From contig JAYFQE010000012.1 in assembly GCA_034927345.1 (NCBI GenBank), positions 1 to 64,000 on the forward strand: a stretch of DNA of 64,000 bases. The letters run 5' to 3'. Source of the DNA: JAYFQE01 sp034927345 (GTDB taxonomy: Bacteria; Bacillota; Clostridia; Saccharofermentanales; UBA5734). Each line of letters starts with the position of its first letter. The first letter of the stretch is position 1. Under the pieces are notes generated by a model that saw only the letters and a program-made list of their open reading frames with translations, made no database searches and had not been told where the DNA came from. Below are positions 35,504 through 43,934 of this stretch, one piece after another. The translations under genes and the position numbers were made by a program.

Positions 35504-35518
35504 ATGGAATAATTCCAT
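35504..35518. promoter_or_regulatory. ROK operator candidate 1, ATGGAATAATTCCAT
   Basis: A perfect 15-base palindrome with central A abuts the minus-strand -10 box TATGAT (35522-35517); a -35 TTGCAT (35544-35539) lies 16 bases further. A related copy follows at 35624-35638. Confidence 0.72.
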
Positions 35519-35623
35519 CATAACATCGAAAAAAAATAATGCAAGATGGATATAAATTGAATTGTTATCTTTATAAAAGAAACGATCTGGACTAATTTCA
35601 TACTGACCTTGGATTAAGTCATA

Positions 35624-35638
35624 ATAGGATTATTCCAT
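35624..35638. promoter_or_regulatory. ROK operator candidate 2 near the PHP gene
   Basis: ATAGGATTATTCCAT matches the first operator at 12 of 15 positions with one perfect half. It lies 123 bases upstream of the PHP gene. A separate inverted repeat CAAAATC-N7-GATTTTG sits at 35651-35671. Confidence 0.55.
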
Positions 35639-35760
35639 TCGATGTAAAATCAAAATCGTTAAATGATTTTGATCACTGTTCGGCAGAGTTATGTGATAAG
35701 ATAACCCTTGGCATACAACAGGTTTGCGACATTACATACAGATCGGAGCTTTGATTTTTC

Positions 35761-36432
35761 ATGAATCATTATCGTTTTGAAATGCATTTTCACACCGCAG
35801 AGGTCAGTTCCTGTGCCACGGTTTCCGCTGCTCAATCAGTCGGATGGTACTTGAATCTGGGTTATTCCGGCATTATCGTGACCGATCATTATTGCCGCCA
35901 GCATTTTGAGAAAAACGGCGAGATGGACTGGCGCAAACAGATCGACGGATATCTGGCCGGATACGATCTGGCTGTGGAAACAGCACGGGATACCGGATTG
36001 ACTGTGCTGATGGGGATGGAAATCCGTTTTGACGAAAACGGCAACGATTATCTTGTTTATGGGATCAGCCGAAAACTTCTGATCGATAATCCACATCTTT
36101 ATGAGATGACTCTTCATTCCTTCAATGTATTGGCCAGGGAGAATAACCTGATGGTTTATCAAGCTCATCCGATGCGCGATGGAGCGACCATCACCAATCC
36201 CTGCCATTTGGACGGCGTGGAAGTCTGTAATGGCTGTGTTCGCCATGACTCGCGCAATGATATTGCCGCCATGTGGGCGAAAAAGTTTGACCTGCAGGCC
36301 ATTGCCGGATCTGATTTCCATCAGCCGGGCGATGAAGGCCGGGGCGGATTGGATTTTCATCAACCCGTACCGGACAATGAAACTTTGGTCATGCTTTTGT
36401 CCAACCAGGCATATACGCTCGTTATTCTCTGA
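35761..36432 (+). CDS. PHP-domain metal-dependent phosphoesterase/hydrolase
   Basis: The 223-residue protein has all PHP metal motifs: HFH (His9, His11), TDHY (Asp42, His43), MGMEIRF (Glu87), QAHPMR (His136) and GSDFH (Asp185, His187). PHP enzymes hydrolyse phosphoesters with two or three metal ions, for example histidinol phosphate phosphatase. It is alone and divergent from a ROK operon that includes a likely operator. It may dephosphorylate a sugar phosphate. The ribosome site upstream of 35761 is weak. Confidence 0.85.
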   Translation: MNHYRFEMHFHTAEVSSCATVSAAQSVGWYLNLGYSGIIVTDHYCRQHFEKNGEMDWRKQIDGYLAGYDLAVETARDTGLTVLMGMEIRFDENGNDYLVYGISRKLLIDNPHLYEMTLHSFNVLARENNLMVYQAHPMRDGATITNPCHLDGVEVCNGCVRHDSRNDIAAMWAKKFDLQAIAGSDFHQPGDEGRGGLDFHQPVPDNETLVMLLSNQAYTLVIL

Positions 36433-36446
36433 AAAAAATATAGTAA

Positions 36447-36456
36447 AACACGTGTT
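36447..36456. promoter_or_regulatory. Palindrome AACACGTGTT between PHP gene and terminator
   Basis: A perfect 10-base palindrome. A near copy, AACACGTGTA (36565-36574), sits inside the promoter of the LacI gene 118 bases away, suggesting a LacI-type operator pair. Confidence 0.5.
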
Positions 36457-36490
36457 CAATCTGTAATAGCACTAGATATAAACCGCGTAA

Positions 36491-36535
36491 ATAAAGCTGA
36501 ACGCTATTTGACAAGGCGTTCAGCTTTATTTAAAA
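36491..36535 (+). terminator. Terminator after the PHP gene
   Basis: ATAAAGCTGAACGC (36491-36504) pairs perfectly with GCGTTCAGCTTTAT (36516-36529) around an 11-base loop. The downstream run is AT-rich. Confidence 0.78.
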
Positions 36536-36552
36536 TTATTTGTAAGATGGGG

Positions 36553-36581
36553 TTGACAGAATGGAACACGTGTAATATGAT
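36553..36581 (+). promoter_or_regulatory. Promoter of the LacI regulator with overlapping operator
   Basis: TTGACA at 36553-36558 and TATGAT at 36576-36581 are 17 bases apart. The palindrome-like AACACGTGTA at 36565-36574 lies in the spacer, so the regulator may repress itself. Confidence 0.78.
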
Positions 36582-36620
36582 CGGAGTTGAACAAAACACC
36601 AAGCGAAAGGGGGCGTTGAA

Positions 36621-37622
36621 TTGGGCGGAGTAACAATCAAGGATATTGCTTATGCAGCCGGCGTCAGCCATCCCACCGTTTCGAAGGCCTTGAATAACGC
36701 TCCCGGTGTTAACGAAGAAACCAAACAGCGCATCCTGAAAATCGCCAAGCAAATGAATTATGTCCCTAATATGGCTGCCAAGCGCCTCGTCAATAAGAGC
36801 AACCGCAGTTTGGGTTTTGTCTGGCCGAAAGCTGAAGGTATCTTTTTCTATCATCTCTGCAATGCGCTGCAGGAAGAAGCTTTACGCCGGCAGGTCAATG
36901 TTCTGGTTTCCATGTCGGAACCTATCACGGCCTTGAAAACGTTTCGCGAGCATTTTATCGATTTTGTCCTCTACTGGTTTTTCCCCAATTGGACGCCGTC
37001 GTCGGATTTTATCCGGGAGCGCGAACAATATCCGGGCGAAGTGGCTATTATCGGCGGCGGTTATATGGATCACGCCGCAATCATAGAAATCGACCGTATG
37101 CAAAGCATTTATAATGCCGTTAAATATCTTGCCGGCCAAGGCCATAAGCGTATCGCTTTTATCGGTGAAGAAACAGACAAGAGCAACGGTTTCCTGAAGG
37201 GGTCGCTGGAGTTGAAGCTGGAATACCATCCGGACTACTTCGTAAAAATTTCCTCGACCTATTACCAGGGCATACAGGAAAATCGCAGAGAGTTGGAACA
37301 GAAATTCAATAATCTTTGGCAAAGCAGTAACCGGCCGACCGCCCTGATCCTGGATTCTCAGGATACGGCATTTGGTTTGATCAATATTCTGCGCGAGCAT
37401 AATATATCGGTGCCGAAAGACGTATCGATCATCAGCTATGACGACATCCCGGAATTGTCGATCTATGAAGTGCCCCTGACAACATGCGGCCCGTCGATCA
37501 AGGAAATGGTACAGATCATCCTTGATCTGTACGATTGTTATAACAATAATGAAACATGGGATAATGTAAGGAAAATCGTTTCAAAAATTGTCGTAAGAGA
37601 TTCCACTCCAGCTATTCATTGA
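36621..37622 (+). CDS. LacI-family transcriptional regulator
   Basis: The 333-residue protein starts with a LacI helix-turn-helix (VTIKDIAYAAGVSHPTVSKALNNAPGV, residues 3-29). A periplasmic-binding-protein-like effector domain follows, ending with GPSIKEMVQIILDLYD. It begins at TTG after AAAGGGGGCG. It lies directly upstream of the second ABC transporter and most likely controls it. No terminator is visible between them. Confidence 0.9.
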   Translation: MGGVTIKDIAYAAGVSHPTVSKALNNAPGVNEETKQRILKIAKQMNYVPNMAAKRLVNKSNRSLGFVWPKAEGIFFYHLCNALQEEALRRQVNVLVSMSEPITALKTFREHFIDFVLYWFFPNWTPSSDFIREREQYPGEVAIIGGGYMDHAAIIEIDRMQSIYNAVKYLAGQGHKRIAFIGEETDKSNGFLKGSLELKLEYHPDYFVKISSTYYQGIQENRRELEQKFNNLWQSSNRPTALILDSQDTAFGLINILREHNISVPKDVSIISYDDIPELSIYEVPLTTCGPSIKEMVQIILDLYDCYNNNETWDNVRKIVSKIVVRDSTPAIH

Positions 37623-37827
37623 ATACCTATTGGCGGTCCGAACTTTGAAAAATAGATAGTTCATGTATTGGGTGAAACAAAGATCGTATGAGAGGGTCAA
37701 ACTTTGCTGCCTCTGATTAAAAGGATGATCAGGATTAATGAGGCTTCTATTTTTGCGCTCAAAAACAGTAAAACGAAAGGAACAATTGAATCAGATCGGT
37801 TTACTGTTATGATTAAGGGGGGTTATT

Positions 37828-38796
37828 GTGGAATCAAATCGTATTGCTCAAACTGCCGTGCCTGATTTGAGGCGGCATAAAAAGAACAAGATTATCGATC
37901 ATTATCGCAAATATTGGGTTTTACATCTGATGGCCTTACCAACGATTGTTTTAGTTTTTCTTTTTTCCTACGCCCCGATGTTCGGTATAGTCGTTGCCTT
38001 CCAGGATTATAAAGCGGCTTTGGGCGTTTTTGGAAGCAAGTTCACAGGCTTGAAAAATTTTGAGTTTCTTTTTGCTTCAACAGATGCCTGGAATATCACG
38101 CGCAACACGATTGTCTATAACGTTATATTTATAGTTATGAATTTTTTCTTATCCATATTATTGGCTATCCTTTTCAGCGAAATGTGGTCAAAGAAGTTGT
38201 ACAAGACGCTGCAGACAATTTATATCATGCCGAATTTCCTGTCTTATGCGGTTGTTTCCATGATTGTGTACGCTTTTCTGAACGGCGGCTGCGGATACTT
38301 GAACACCCTTCTTGAAAGCATGGGCTTTGAGGGTCAGAACTGGTATCAGACGCGGAGCTTTTGGCCGGGTTTTCTCATTTTTCTCAACGCCTGGAAAAGC
38401 GTCGGCTGGAGTTCCATCATCTATACCGCGACGATCACCGGCATTTCCATGGATTATTACGAAGCGGCCATGCTGGACGGCGCGTCAAAAATTCAACAGG
38501 CCATTCATATAACGATCCCGCATCTCAAGTATATTATGATCATCTTATTCATTATGAGCATCGGCAGCATTTTTCACGGCGATTTCGGTCTCTTCTACAC
38601 GGTTCCGCAAAATAACGGCTATCTTTATCCGGTGACGGATGTTATTGACACGTATATTTATCGGGCTCTGACGCAGATGACCAATACGGGCATGTCGATG
38701 GCCGCGAGCCTTTACCAGTCTGTAGTCGGCTTTGTCATGATCATATTGTCCAATTGGCTTGTGCGGGTTTATGATCCTGAAAGCTCTTTGTTCTAG
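37828..38796 (+). CDS. ABC transporter permease, LplB type
   Basis: The 322-residue protein has an N-terminal basic cytosolic segment, about six membrane helices and the EAA-type loop YYEAAMLDGASKIQQAIHITIPHL. It starts at GTG after AAGGGGGGTTATT. It is followed after 14 bases by its partner permease and then by the binding protein. The 205-base gap before it shows no clear promoter. Confidence 0.9.
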   Translation: MESNRIAQTAVPDLRRHKKNKIIDHYRKYWVLHLMALPTIVLVFLFSYAPMFGIVVAFQDYKAALGVFGSKFTGLKNFEFLFASTDAWNITRNTIVYNVIFIVMNFFLSILLAILFSEMWSKKLYKTLQTIYIMPNFLSYAVVSMIVYAFLNGGCGYLNTLLESMGFEGQNWYQTRSFWPGFLIFLNAWKSVGWSSIIYTATITGISMDYYEAAMLDGASKIQQAIHITIPHLKYIMIILFIMSIGSIFHGDFGLFYTVPQNNGYLYPVTDVIDTYIYRALTQMTNTGMSMAASLYQSVVGFVMIILSNWLVRVYDPESSLF

Positions 38797-38810
38797 AAAG
38801 AGGTATAATC

Positions 38811-39755
38811 ATGAAGGAAAAGAACGTGATTCCGGAAAAAAGAAGCCGCAGCAGTTATAAGTTCTTCAGAGTATCGGCTCCGGCTAACGCGATCATATCA
38901 ACGTTTCTGTCTTTGCTTTCTCTGGTGTTTATTTTACCGATGCTCCTGTGCGTCGTGGTTTCCTTTACAAGTAAAGAAAGCATCGAACAGTTCGGTTATT
39001 TATTCATACCTAAAGGCTGGTCGATCTATGCTTATCAAGTTGTCATCAGTTTGGGCGACCAGATCTGGAGCTCATATTTAATCACGATCATCACGACGTT
39101 GGTGACAACGGTTCTGGCTCTGCTGGTCATGTCGATGTACGCCTATGTTTTAGCTCATGATACGTTCCCTTTAAAGCGGATCTATACCTTCTATATCTTT
39201 TTCACCATGTTGTTCAGCGGCGGTATGGTTGCCAGTTATATTGTCAATGTGCGCTACCTGCACCTTTACGATAACTTCTGGATCCTTGTATTGCCAAGCC
39301 TGGTATCGGCCTATAATATCATCATCCTGCGAACGTTTATTCAGACAACTATACCCAAAGAACTCTTTGAAGCAGCCCGGATCGACGGCGCCGGCGACTT
39401 TTATATCTATACCAGGATCGTTTTGCCGCTTTTCAAGGCCGGTTTGGCCACGATCGGATTGTTTACGGTTGTCAGCAAATGGAACGACTGGTTTACCGCC
39501 ATGCTTTATATCGAGAATGCCAAATTGATTCCTTTACAGACGATGCTGATCCGGATTCAATCGACGATCCAGTTTTTAACAGACAATGCAACACTTGCGT
39601 CAACGCCCGACGGCGCCCGGTTAAAGGCAACGATACCGACCGACAGCGCCCGCATGGCGATAATGCTGCTGGCCACATTCCCCTTGCTTTGCTCCTATCC
39701 GTTTTTCCAGCGGTACTTCGTGGAAGGCATGACCATCGGCAGCGTTAAAGGTTAA
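38811..39755 (+). CDS. ABC transporter permease, LplC type
   Basis: The 314-residue protein has about six membrane helices and the docking loop ELFEAARIDGAGDFYIYTRIVLPLF. It ends in FVEGMTIGSVKG, the LplC-type terminus. It partners the permease at 37828 for uptake of a sugar oligomer. An AAGAGGTATAATC site precedes the ATG. Confidence 0.9.
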   Translation: MKEKNVIPEKRSRSSYKFFRVSAPANAIISTFLSLLSLVFILPMLLCVVVSFTSKESIEQFGYLFIPKGWSIYAYQVVISLGDQIWSSYLITIITTLVTTVLALLVMSMYAYVLAHDTFPLKRIYTFYIFFTMLFSGGMVASYIVNVRYLHLYDNFWILVLPSLVSAYNIIILRTFIQTTIPKELFEAARIDGAGDFYIYTRIVLPLFKAGLATIGLFTVVSKWNDWFTAMLYIENAKLIPLQTMLIRIQSTIQFLTDNATLASTPDGARLKATIPTDSARMAIMLLATFPLLCSYPFFQRYFVEGMTIGSVKG

Positions 39756-39799
39756 CGCGCATAACACGAGCTTTAGACAAGTGATACACAAGTCGTTTT

Positions 39800-39830
39800 C
39801 ATCCGGAACGGACTGCAGCTTTTCCGGATG
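39800..39830 (+). other. Hairpin in the leader of the binding-protein gene
   Basis: CATCCGGAA (39800-39808) pairs with TTCCGGATG (39822-39830) around a 13-base loop. It may protect or cap the downstream binding-protein mRNA after processing of the polycistronic transcript. Confidence 0.5.
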
Positions 39831-39873
39831 GCAGATAAATAAAACGAAAAATCTGAAGGAGGATCTATCAAAA

Positions 39874-41466
39874 ATGAAAAAAGCATCAATCTTTTTCTTG
39901 TGTCTGATTCTGCTGCTTTCAATGGCTATGACCGGATGCCAGTCCGCAGCGACAACTACGGCGACAACGGCTAATACGACCAGCGCGACGACAGCCAAGG
40001 CAACAGAAGCCACGACAACAGAACCTACGGCCTCGACAAAGGAATTTGTTGAATTAGAATGGTATACGCCGGCAGGCGATTGTCCTGACGCGCAAATGGT
40101 TTTTGACGCTCTGAACGTTTCTCTGAAGGATAAAATCAATGCGAAGGTCAATATCCATAGCGTTCCCATCGCTGATTATGGAACAAAAATGACCGCCGTA
40201 GTCGGCGCCGGCCAAGCCTGCGACATTTTTACGACAGACAGTGAATTCCCGTTCGCCAATCAGGTTGCCCAGGGCGCTTGCCTTGACATTACCAAACTGC
40301 TTCCGATTTATGCTCCCGACATCATGGCTTTGCTTCCTGAAGGCATGTGGGCCGGCGCCAGCTATAAAAATGCTGTCTACGCGATTCCGACCTATAAAGA
40401 CAACGCCAGCCTCAAAGGTTTGCAGTATAACAAAACCTGGGCGGAAAAATATCAGGTAACCATTCCTGAATGGACATCCTTCTCTGAACTCGAAGACGAA
40501 ATGTATGCCGTCCGCGCCGGTATGGATAAGGAAGGAACCTACAAGGATTATATTCCGGTTGTTGGAACAACGTCAATTGAACCCAGTTTCTGGTTTACTT
40601 ATAATAAGCTGATTTCCGATTTGGCTGTTACAACAGTCACCGGCGTGAATAGCTTTGCCGGACAAGGCGACAGTGATAAAGTGTTCTGCCTTTATACGAC
40701 GGATGAATACAAAGCTTATTGCCATTCCATGTTAAAATGGGTTACCGATCGAATTCTGATCAATAAAAACACAACGCCCTGGGGCTTCCATTACGAAAAG
40801 GGCGAAGTATTCAGCACAACCTGCGACGGCTGGGCCGATCTGCCTGAGAATTTCTACAGTGAAGATTGGAAAGCTCAACTGGTTGTGAAGAATCCGGTTG
40901 TCATGACCACTTCATCGGTTCAGGGCGCCATGAACGCCATCGCAATTCAATCCAAGAATCCGGAACGTGCCTTGATGCTGCTTAATATCGTCAATACCGA
41001 CACGCCTACCGCAACGCTGCTGCGCTTCGGCATCGAGGGCGAGCATTACAACAGGGACGCCAAAGGCCTTATCTATTTTACCGACAGCAAGAGAAATTCC
41101 GATTCGTCTGCCTATGGTTATTATCAGTGGTACGGCATTGAGTGGGGCAACATTTTCGCCATGGAATTGCCGGCATCCCAGAACCAGAACCTGTGGAAAG
41201 CGGTCAAAGCTTATAACGAAAAGGCTTTAGTTGACAAAAATCTCGGTTTCTCTACCGATGTCAGCAAGATCACCAATCAAGTAGCCGCTTGCTCAGCCGT
41301 TGTTGAAGAGTATAGAGAGAATCTGGAATTAGGCCTGTACTCTGATGACGCCATGGTTGACAGTATGCTGAAGGAATTTACCGACAAGCTGAAGGCCAAC
41401 GGCCTTGAAGAAGTTCTGGCCGAATGCCAGAGCCAGCTCACAGCTTGGCAGGCAGCCAACAAATAA
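39874..41466 (+). CDS. ABC transporter substrate-binding lipoprotein
   Basis: The 530-residue protein has a lipoprotein signal peptide ending in the lipobox MTGC, a Thr/Ala-rich linker (residues about 25-52) and a large carbohydrate-binding fold. It resembles the binding proteins at 56104 and 59853 in length and in the WYTPAGDCPDAQMVF-type start of the mature domain. ATG at 39874 follows GAAGGAGGATC; longer in-frame starts lack the signal peptide. It is the last gene of the permease operon, a reversed order compared with the first transporter. Confidence 0.9.
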   Translation: MKKASIFFLCLILLLSMAMTGCQSAATTTATTANTTSATTAKATEATTTEPTASTKEFVELEWYTPAGDCPDAQMVFDALNVSLKDKINAKVNIHSVPIADYGTKMTAVVGAGQACDIFTTDSEFPFANQVAQGACLDITKLLPIYAPDIMALLPEGMWAGASYKNAVYAIPTYKDNASLKGLQYNKTWAEKYQVTIPEWTSFSELEDEMYAVRAGMDKEGTYKDYIPVVGTTSIEPSFWFTYNKLISDLAVTTVTGVNSFAGQGDSDKVFCLYTTDEYKAYCHSMLKWVTDRILINKNTTPWGFHYEKGEVFSTTCDGWADLPENFYSEDWKAQLVVKNPVVMTTSSVQGAMNAIAIQSKNPERALMLLNIVNTDTPTATLLRFGIEGEHYNRDAKGLIYFTDSKRNSDSSAYGYYQWYGIEWGNIFAMELPASQNQNLWKAVKAYNEKALVDKNLGFSTDVSKITNQVAACSAVVEEYRENLELGLYSDDAMVDSMLKEFTDKLKANGLEEVLAECQSQLTAWQAANK

Positions 41467-41534
41467 GTCATCATTATTTAGAATTAATTTCCGAACCGAA
41501 ACCCGTTAACTCATCCGATCCTATAGCTGACGAT

Positions 41535-41674
41535 GGTTTGGATCACGAAGCCAACACGTGATCCAAACCGCCGCGGCTGATATCTTGAAAACAATAATTC
41601 ATGAACGTGTCATTTTCGTATTGCCGGTTAAGTCTTGTGCAAAACCGGCCTGCGCCACTCGTTTGAGGAGTGGC
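41535..41674 (+). terminator. Two hairpins after the second binding-protein gene
   Basis: GGTTTGGATCACG (41535-41547) pairs with CGTGATCCAAACC (41557-41569). A second stem GCCACTC/GAGTGGC (41654-41674) with a 7-base loop is followed by TTTAAT. Together they are probable attenuators or a terminator before the Gfo/Idh gene; no promoter was seen in the rest of 41467-41746. Confidence 0.6.
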
Positions 41675-41746
41675 TTTAATGATGAAAAATATATGAGTCT
41701 GAGCTGGTTGCCAGACCCAGTAATGATAAGGAAGGACATGATATCG

Positions 41747-42988
41747 ATGATTAATGAAAGGAAAAAATATGTCATAATCGGAACCGGCGGCAGAGGCTGT
41801 GATTCATACGGAAAGGTTATTCTGGAAGATTTTTCGGATTGCATCGAGCTGGTCGGCTTATATGACATCAACCCGAAACGCTGCCGCGTAGTCAGTGAAA
41901 TGCTTGGCGGCATACCGGCCTTTGAAAGCTTTGAAACGATGATGGACACCGTTAAGCCGGATGGAGCCGTCATTACGACAGTAGACCGTTTTCATCACGA
42001 ATACATCATTAAATGTCTGGATCGCGGCGTCGACGTCATAACCGAGAAACCGATGACCATTGATGCCGACAAGTGTAACGCGATTCTCGAGGCAGAAAAG
42101 CGGAACAACCGGAAAATTAAAGTAATTTTTAATGTTCGTTATGATCCGCACTTTGTGACCATTAAAAAACTGATCCAGAGCGGCGCGGTCGGTGAAATCA
42201 TGAACATCGATTATGAATGGCTGCTGGACACCGACCATGGCGCCAGCTATTTCCGCCGTTGGCACCGCATGATGGAAAATTCGGGCGGTTTGCTTGTTCA
42301 TAAAGCAACCCATCATTTTGACATTATCAACTGGCTGATTGAACAGGATCCGGTAACGGTCTATGCCAATGGTTCCTTATCTTTTTATGGCAAGGACAGG
42401 AGGCCGCATGGGGAACGGTGCAGCAACTGCCCGTATACCGGCCAATGTGAGTTCTACTGGAAAGTAGACGACTATCATCAAAAAATGTACTTGGATTGCG
42501 AAAGCGAAGACGGTTATTTTCGCGACCGCTGCCCATTTGATAACGAAATCAATATTTATGATAATATGTCTTTGAGCGTGAAATATTCAAAAGGCGCTTT
42601 AATGAGCTATTCTTTGATCGCCCATAGTCCGTATGAAGGCTGGAAGCTGAATATCAGCGGCAGCAACGGACGAATAGAAGCCAATCATTTTTCCAGCGGC
42701 CGGGACGCCGGCAGCCCCTGTATGCAGGTTACCGTTTTCAATCGCGACGGCGACGTCATTACCTATGATACGCCCAAGGTATCCGGCAGCCATGGCGGCG
42801 GAGACGCCAAGATCATGCGCATGCTGTTCCGCAACGATATCCCGGACACGCTGCATCAGGCAGCCGGTTCCCGGGACGGCGCCATGTCGGTGATGATCGG
42901 CAGCTGCGCGAACATAAGTATTCGCGAGGGTGTGCCGGTCCGCGTTGCCGATCTTGTCGATATAACAAAGTATTATCCAAATAAGTAA
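41747..42988 (+). CDS. Gfo/Idh/MocA family oxidoreductase with Cys-rich insertion
   Basis: The 413-residue enzyme has the Rossmann motif YVIIGTGGRGCDSYG, the EKP motif in VITEKPMTIDA and GLLVHKATHHFDIINWL in the C-terminal domain. An insertion carries CSNCPYTGQCEFY and a later RDRCPFDNE, which may bind a metal; such insertions occur in several sugar-acting Gfo/Idh groups. The ATG at 41747 is chosen because GGAAGG is 11 bases upstream; 41738 is too close. A NagB-like gene follows after a hairpin. Confidence 0.85.
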   Translation: MINERKKYVIIGTGGRGCDSYGKVILEDFSDCIELVGLYDINPKRCRVVSEMLGGIPAFESFETMMDTVKPDGAVITTVDRFHHEYIIKCLDRGVDVITEKPMTIDADKCNAILEAEKRNNRKIKVIFNVRYDPHFVTIKKLIQSGAVGEIMNIDYEWLLDTDHGASYFRRWHRMMENSGGLLVHKATHHFDIINWLIEQDPVTVYANGSLSFYGKDRRPHGERCSNCPYTGQCEFYWKVDDYHQKMYLDCESEDGYFRDRCPFDNEINIYDNMSLSVKYSKGALMSYSLIAHSPYEGWKLNISGSNGRIEANHFSSGRDAGSPCMQVTVFNRDGDVITYDTPKVSGSHGGGDAKIMRMLFRNDIPDTLHQAAGSRDGAMSVMIGSCANISIREGVPVRVADLVDITKYYPNK

Positions 42989-43001
42989 TTGAGGGAAATC
43001 A

Positions 43002-43035
43002 GGCTGCCGCGCGGCATTTGCTGTTTGCGGCAGCC
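43002..43035 (+). terminator. Attenuator-like hairpin between Gfo/Idh and NagB-like genes
   Basis: GGCTGCCGC (43002-43010) pairs perfectly with GCGGCAGCC (43027-43035). No T-tract follows, so partial attenuation or mRNA protection is likely. Confidence 0.5.
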
Positions 43036-43072
43036 CAAATGACGAAGATGATTTCACCGGTTGGAGGTTTGT

Positions 43073-43849
43073 GTGGAAATATTAGTCAGTAAGGATGCCA
43101 AAGCATTAGGAAAGAACGCGGCCAGATATGTGGCCGATATCCTGAGAGAAACGATCGCCTTTAAAGATTCGGCTCGCCTTGTCTTGTCGACAGGCGCGTC
43201 ACAGTTGACAACATTAGAGGCGCTGGTTCAGGAAGATGTCGATTGGTCTAAGTGCGAAATGTTTCATCTGGATGAGTATGTCGGTATGAGTGAAACCCAT
43301 AAAGCCAGTTTTCGCAAATACCTGAAGGAACGCTTCGTTGATCTTGTTCATCCCAAGGCGGCGTATTTTGTTAACGGCATTCCTGATGAGATCCCCGCCC
43401 TGACCCGGGAATTGCGCCGGGCGCCGATTGATATCGGACTGATCGGCATCGGCGAAAACGCGCATATCGCTTTTAATGATCCACCGGCGGATTTTGCAAC
43501 GCGTGAAGCTTATATCACGGTCACCCTCAATGAAACCTGCCGGAATCAGCAGATTCATGAAGGTTGGTTCGACACATTCGCAGAAGTACCCGAACAGGCG
43601 ATATCCATGACAGTCTATCAGATCATGCAATGCCGGCACATTATTTCATGTGTTCCATACGCCTGTAAAGCTCAGGCGATTCAAAAGACGCTTCATAATA
43701 ATGTAACGAATTTAATTCCGGCCACAATCCTTAAAGAACATAAGCAATTCACCCTTTTTGCGGATCGGGAGTCTTTTAGTTTGGTCGATCAAACAAAGAT
43801 CCTGACGGCAATGAATGAGACCGGATATTCGTTGAAAATTGTCGAATAA
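43073..43849 (+). CDS. Glucosamine-6-phosphate deaminase-like protein (NagB family)
   Basis: The 258-residue protein belongs to the NagB/isomerase family, which converts glucosamine-6-phosphate to fructose-6-phosphate and ammonium. Motifs are STGASQLTT, FHLDEYVGM (Asp67) and GIGENAHIAFNDPPADF with His131. The residue corresponding to the catalytic Asp141 of E. coli NagB is Asn129, so activity or substrate may differ. It starts at GTG 43073, five bases after GGAGG. It stands between a Gfo/Idh gene and two serine hydrolase genes, suggesting amino sugar breakdown. No nagA lies nearby. Confidence 0.82.
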   Translation: MEILVSKDAKALGKNAARYVADILRETIAFKDSARLVLSTGASQLTTLEALVQEDVDWSKCEMFHLDEYVGMSETHKASFRKYLKERFVDLVHPKAAYFVNGIPDEIPALTRELRRAPIDIGLIGIGENAHIAFNDPPADFATREAYITVTLNETCRNQQIHEGWFDTFAEVPEQAISMTVYQIMQCRHIISCVPYACKAQAIQKTLHNNVTNLIPATILKEHKQFTLFADRESFSLVDQTKILTAMNETGYSLKIVE

Positions 43850-43856
43850 TTCAAAA

Positions 43857-43893
43857 CAGGCGTAACGCCTGCGGATTATCCTATCATCCGCAG
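43857..43893 (+). terminator. Overlapping hairpins after the NagB-like gene
   Basis: CAGGCG/CGCCTG (43857-43871) and CTGCGGAT/ATCCGCAG (43869-43893) are alternative stems sharing bases. Neither has a T-tract, so at most partial termination is expected. Confidence 0.45.
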
Positions 43894-43934
43894 ACGGTGT
43901 GCCGGGGACCGTCCGGCCGGAAAGGATGCTGGTT

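Noticed and set aside
36866..37400. Long minus-strand open frames opposite the LacI gene and similar frames elsewhere
   Set aside because: They are antisense shadows of well-supported genes with no ribosome site or family motifs.
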